22,880 nt of DNA from JANMEX01 sp031423755 (lineage in GTDB: Bacteria > Pseudomonadota > Alphaproteobacteria > Rhizobiales > Rhizobiaceae): the NCBI GenBank assembly GCA_031423755.1, contig JANPGC010000287.1, positions 1 to 22,880 of the forward strand, written 5' to 3'. Positions 22,009 through 22,880 of this stretch are shown here, piece after piece. How positions within the stretch are numbered: position 1 is the first letter of the stretch; each line of letters opens with the position of its first letter. Both the position numbers and the translations under genes were made by a program. The notes below the pieces were generated by a model. It saw only the letters and a list, made by a program, of their open reading frames with translations, did not search any database and was not told where the DNA came from.

Positions 22009-22254
22009 ATGGCAGACGATCTGAACGCCGATATCAAGGCGATGAGTTTTGAGGTGGCGCTGGCGGAACTGGAAAAGATCGTCGGCAATCTCGAGCGCGG
22101 CGATGTCGAGCTTGAGCAGTCGATCAAGATCTACGAGCGCGGCGAGGCGCTGAAAAACCATTGCAGCGCGCTGTTGAAGGCGGCTGAGGACAAGGTCGAG
22201 AAGATCAGGCTGAGCCGGGACGGCAAGCCGGTGGGGGTTGAGGGGCTGGATTGA
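22009..22254 (+). CDS. xseB: Exodeoxyribonuclease VII small subunit
   Basis: An 81-residue helical subunit that binds the large subunit XseA in several copies to form exonuclease VII, which degrades single-stranded DNA. The diagnostic segments are SFEVALAELEKIVGNLERGD, VELEQSIKIYERGEALKNHC and LKAAEDKVEKI. Three tandem ATG codons lie at 22003, 22006 and 22009. The last is chosen because GAGG ends six bases before it, while the first overlaps the deacetylase stop codon as ATGA. The pairing of a deacetylase-family gene with xseB is common in Hyphomicrobiales. The dxs gene often found next is not seen within the remaining window. Confidence 0.95.
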   Translation: MADDLNADIKAMSFEVALAELEKIVGNLERGDVELEQSIKIYERGEALKNHCSALLKAAEDKVEKIRLSRDGKPVGVEGLD

Positions 22255-22403
22255 GGGTCGAACGCGCCAGCATGCTGTTCCTGCAGAGAGTCAGGGTCCC
22301 CAAAAGTCCGTAACGAAAATAAATCTATCCACCTGTCAAAAACCCGATCCTACAATGCCCCCGCGTCAATCCCGGCGCGCACGAGGCAAGGCTGGCAGGC
22401 AGG

Positions 22404-22880
22404 ATGGACTGGAACAGAGCAATCGAGCGGAACAGCGAGGCGCTCCTCAAGATTGTCGCCATGATGTTTGCGATGTTGACCATGGCCAGCCGCAGCGCCC
22501 TCTCTGTCGGCACCGGCAGCAGACCCCTCTCCGTCGGCTTCGCCGACACCTCACCCCGCAAGCGGGGTGAGGTTAAAAGGGCCGAGTTTGTACAAAGCGC
22601 CGCCGCTTTAACCTCGCCCCGCGAGCGGGGAGAGGTGTCACGGGCAACGCCCGTGACGGAGAGGGGACTGCGCGCCGACGCAACCGCCTTCATCTTCACC
22701 CTCCCGCGCCACCTCTACGCCGCCATCCTCCTCATCCTTCGCCCGGCAGAATCCGCCGTCCGCCGCCTCATCCTCATCGCCGCGCGCGGGCTCAGCCTGA
22801 AGCCGCGCGCACAGCGTCCGGTTCCCGTCGGCCTTGCCAGTTTCGGCGAGGCCAGCGCGTCAAAAATCCCGTCGTTCTGC
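22404..22880 (+). CDS. Conserved hypothetical protein carrying an in-frame palindromic repeat insertion (partial, 3' end outside)
   Basis: The frame from ATG 22404 stays open for 159 codons to the window edge. The N-terminus MDWNRAIERNSEALLKIV with MMFAML, and the later LPRHLYAAILLILRPAESAV with RRLILIAARG, look like one conserved alphaproteobacterial hypothetical protein. I recall relatives of the form MDWNRAIE..NREAL..LPR.L...VLR.LRPAESA.RRLI. Between these halves lies a Ser/Arg/Gly-rich stretch of about 60 residues (RPLSVGFADTSPRKRGEV, then SPRERGEVSRATPVTERG) that is the translation of a DNA palindrome, not native protein. The gene is possibly in the xseB operon, 149 bases downstream. A weak AGG lies before the start. 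Function is unknown. Confidence 0.68.
   Translation, partial: MDWNRAIERNSEALLKIVAMMFAMLTMASRSALSVGTGSRPLSVGFADTSPRKRGEVKRAEFVQSAAALTSPRERGEVSRATPVTERGLRADATAFIFTLPRHLYAAILLILRPAESAVRRLILIAARGLSLKPRAQRPVPVGLASFGEASASKIPSFC
22524..22666. repeat. Composite palindromic repeat element inside a coding sequence
   Basis: The ends CCCCTCTCCGTC (22524-22535) and GACGGAGAGGGG (22655-22666) are perfect inverted repeats. Inside are four hairpins. GTCGGC-TTC-GCCGAC spans 22533-22547. ACCTCACCCCGC-AA-GCGGGGTGAGGT spans 22548-22573 with a perfect 12-bp stem. ACCTCGCCCCGC-GA-GCGGGGAGAGGT spans 22611-22636 with 11 of 12 pairs. GTCACGGGC-AAC-GCCCGTGAC spans 22637-22657. The two halves are inverted copies of one module joined by a short spacer. 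CCCTCTCTGTCGG at 22498-22510 looks like a further partial copy of the end. The layout recalls rhizobial RIME-type mosaic elements. Confidence 0.88.

Noticed and set aside
22238..22699. Two open frames (plus 22238-22570 and minus 22325-22699) in the last segment
   Set aside because: Both run through the palindromic repeat and compete with the frame beginning at 22404, whose two halves look like a conserved protein.

Overview
The window looks like a chromosomal segment of an alphaproteobacterium of the order Hyphomicrobiales (Rhizobiales), probably near Phyllobacteriaceae or Brucellaceae. This rests on the GC-rich codon use, an Omp2/RopA-type porin, a DUF6101 protein, a DUF1344 protein, a RibB carrying a degenerate RibA-like domain, and the gene order fabI - histidine phosphatase - porin - aroC - ribB. 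The placement is inferred from recognised families, not from a search.

Left part (1-7.8 kb): the 3' end of glyS converges on a small exported Pro/Ala-rich protein. Then come a Sua5-type threonylcarbamoyl-AMP synthase (tRNA t6A synthesis) coupled to a GlcD-like FAD oxidoreductase, a DUF6101 protein whose reading frame seems to continue past two in-frame amber stops, a 121-bp imperfect palindrome, ubiA (ubiquinone), purD (purines), and a secreted GH25-type muramidase-like protein converging on purD.

Middle (7.8-16.6 kb): a two-gene acyl-CoA dehydrogenase / enoyl-CoA hydratase operon lies behind a perfect 16-bp palindromic operator. It is followed by pdxH on the minus strand, a lipoprotein of the RT0821/Lpp0805 surface-antigen type, a CbpA-like DnaJ protein, fabI (with a 14-bp tandem duplication just before its ribosome binding site) translationally coupled to a histidine phosphatase, a 384-bp AT-rich promoter region, a major porin, a small exported protein between two GC hairpins, and a DUF1344 protein.

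Right part (16.6-22.9 kb): aroC and ribB(X) are separated by a compact 494-bp element. It is one four-helix-bundle (S23 / 23S rRNA intervening-sequence protein family) gene enclosed by perfect 35-bp inverted repeats built from TAGGGCAG units. A TumE/TumA-type toxin-antitoxin pair with a perfect 12-bp-arm operator palindrome follows on the minus strand. Then come a multi-pass membrane protein, a histone-deacetylase-family amidohydrolase, xseB, and the start of a gene whose coding sequence has been invaded, in frame, by a composite palindromic repeat.

Most genes are housekeeping. The accessory signal is concentrated in the S23 element, the toxin-antitoxin module and the palindromic repeats. The S23 element is the strongest candidate for something undescribed: in an aroC-ribB transcript its ends would pair into a long duplex resembling the RNase III-processed intervening sequences of 23S rRNA, but here within an mRNA.
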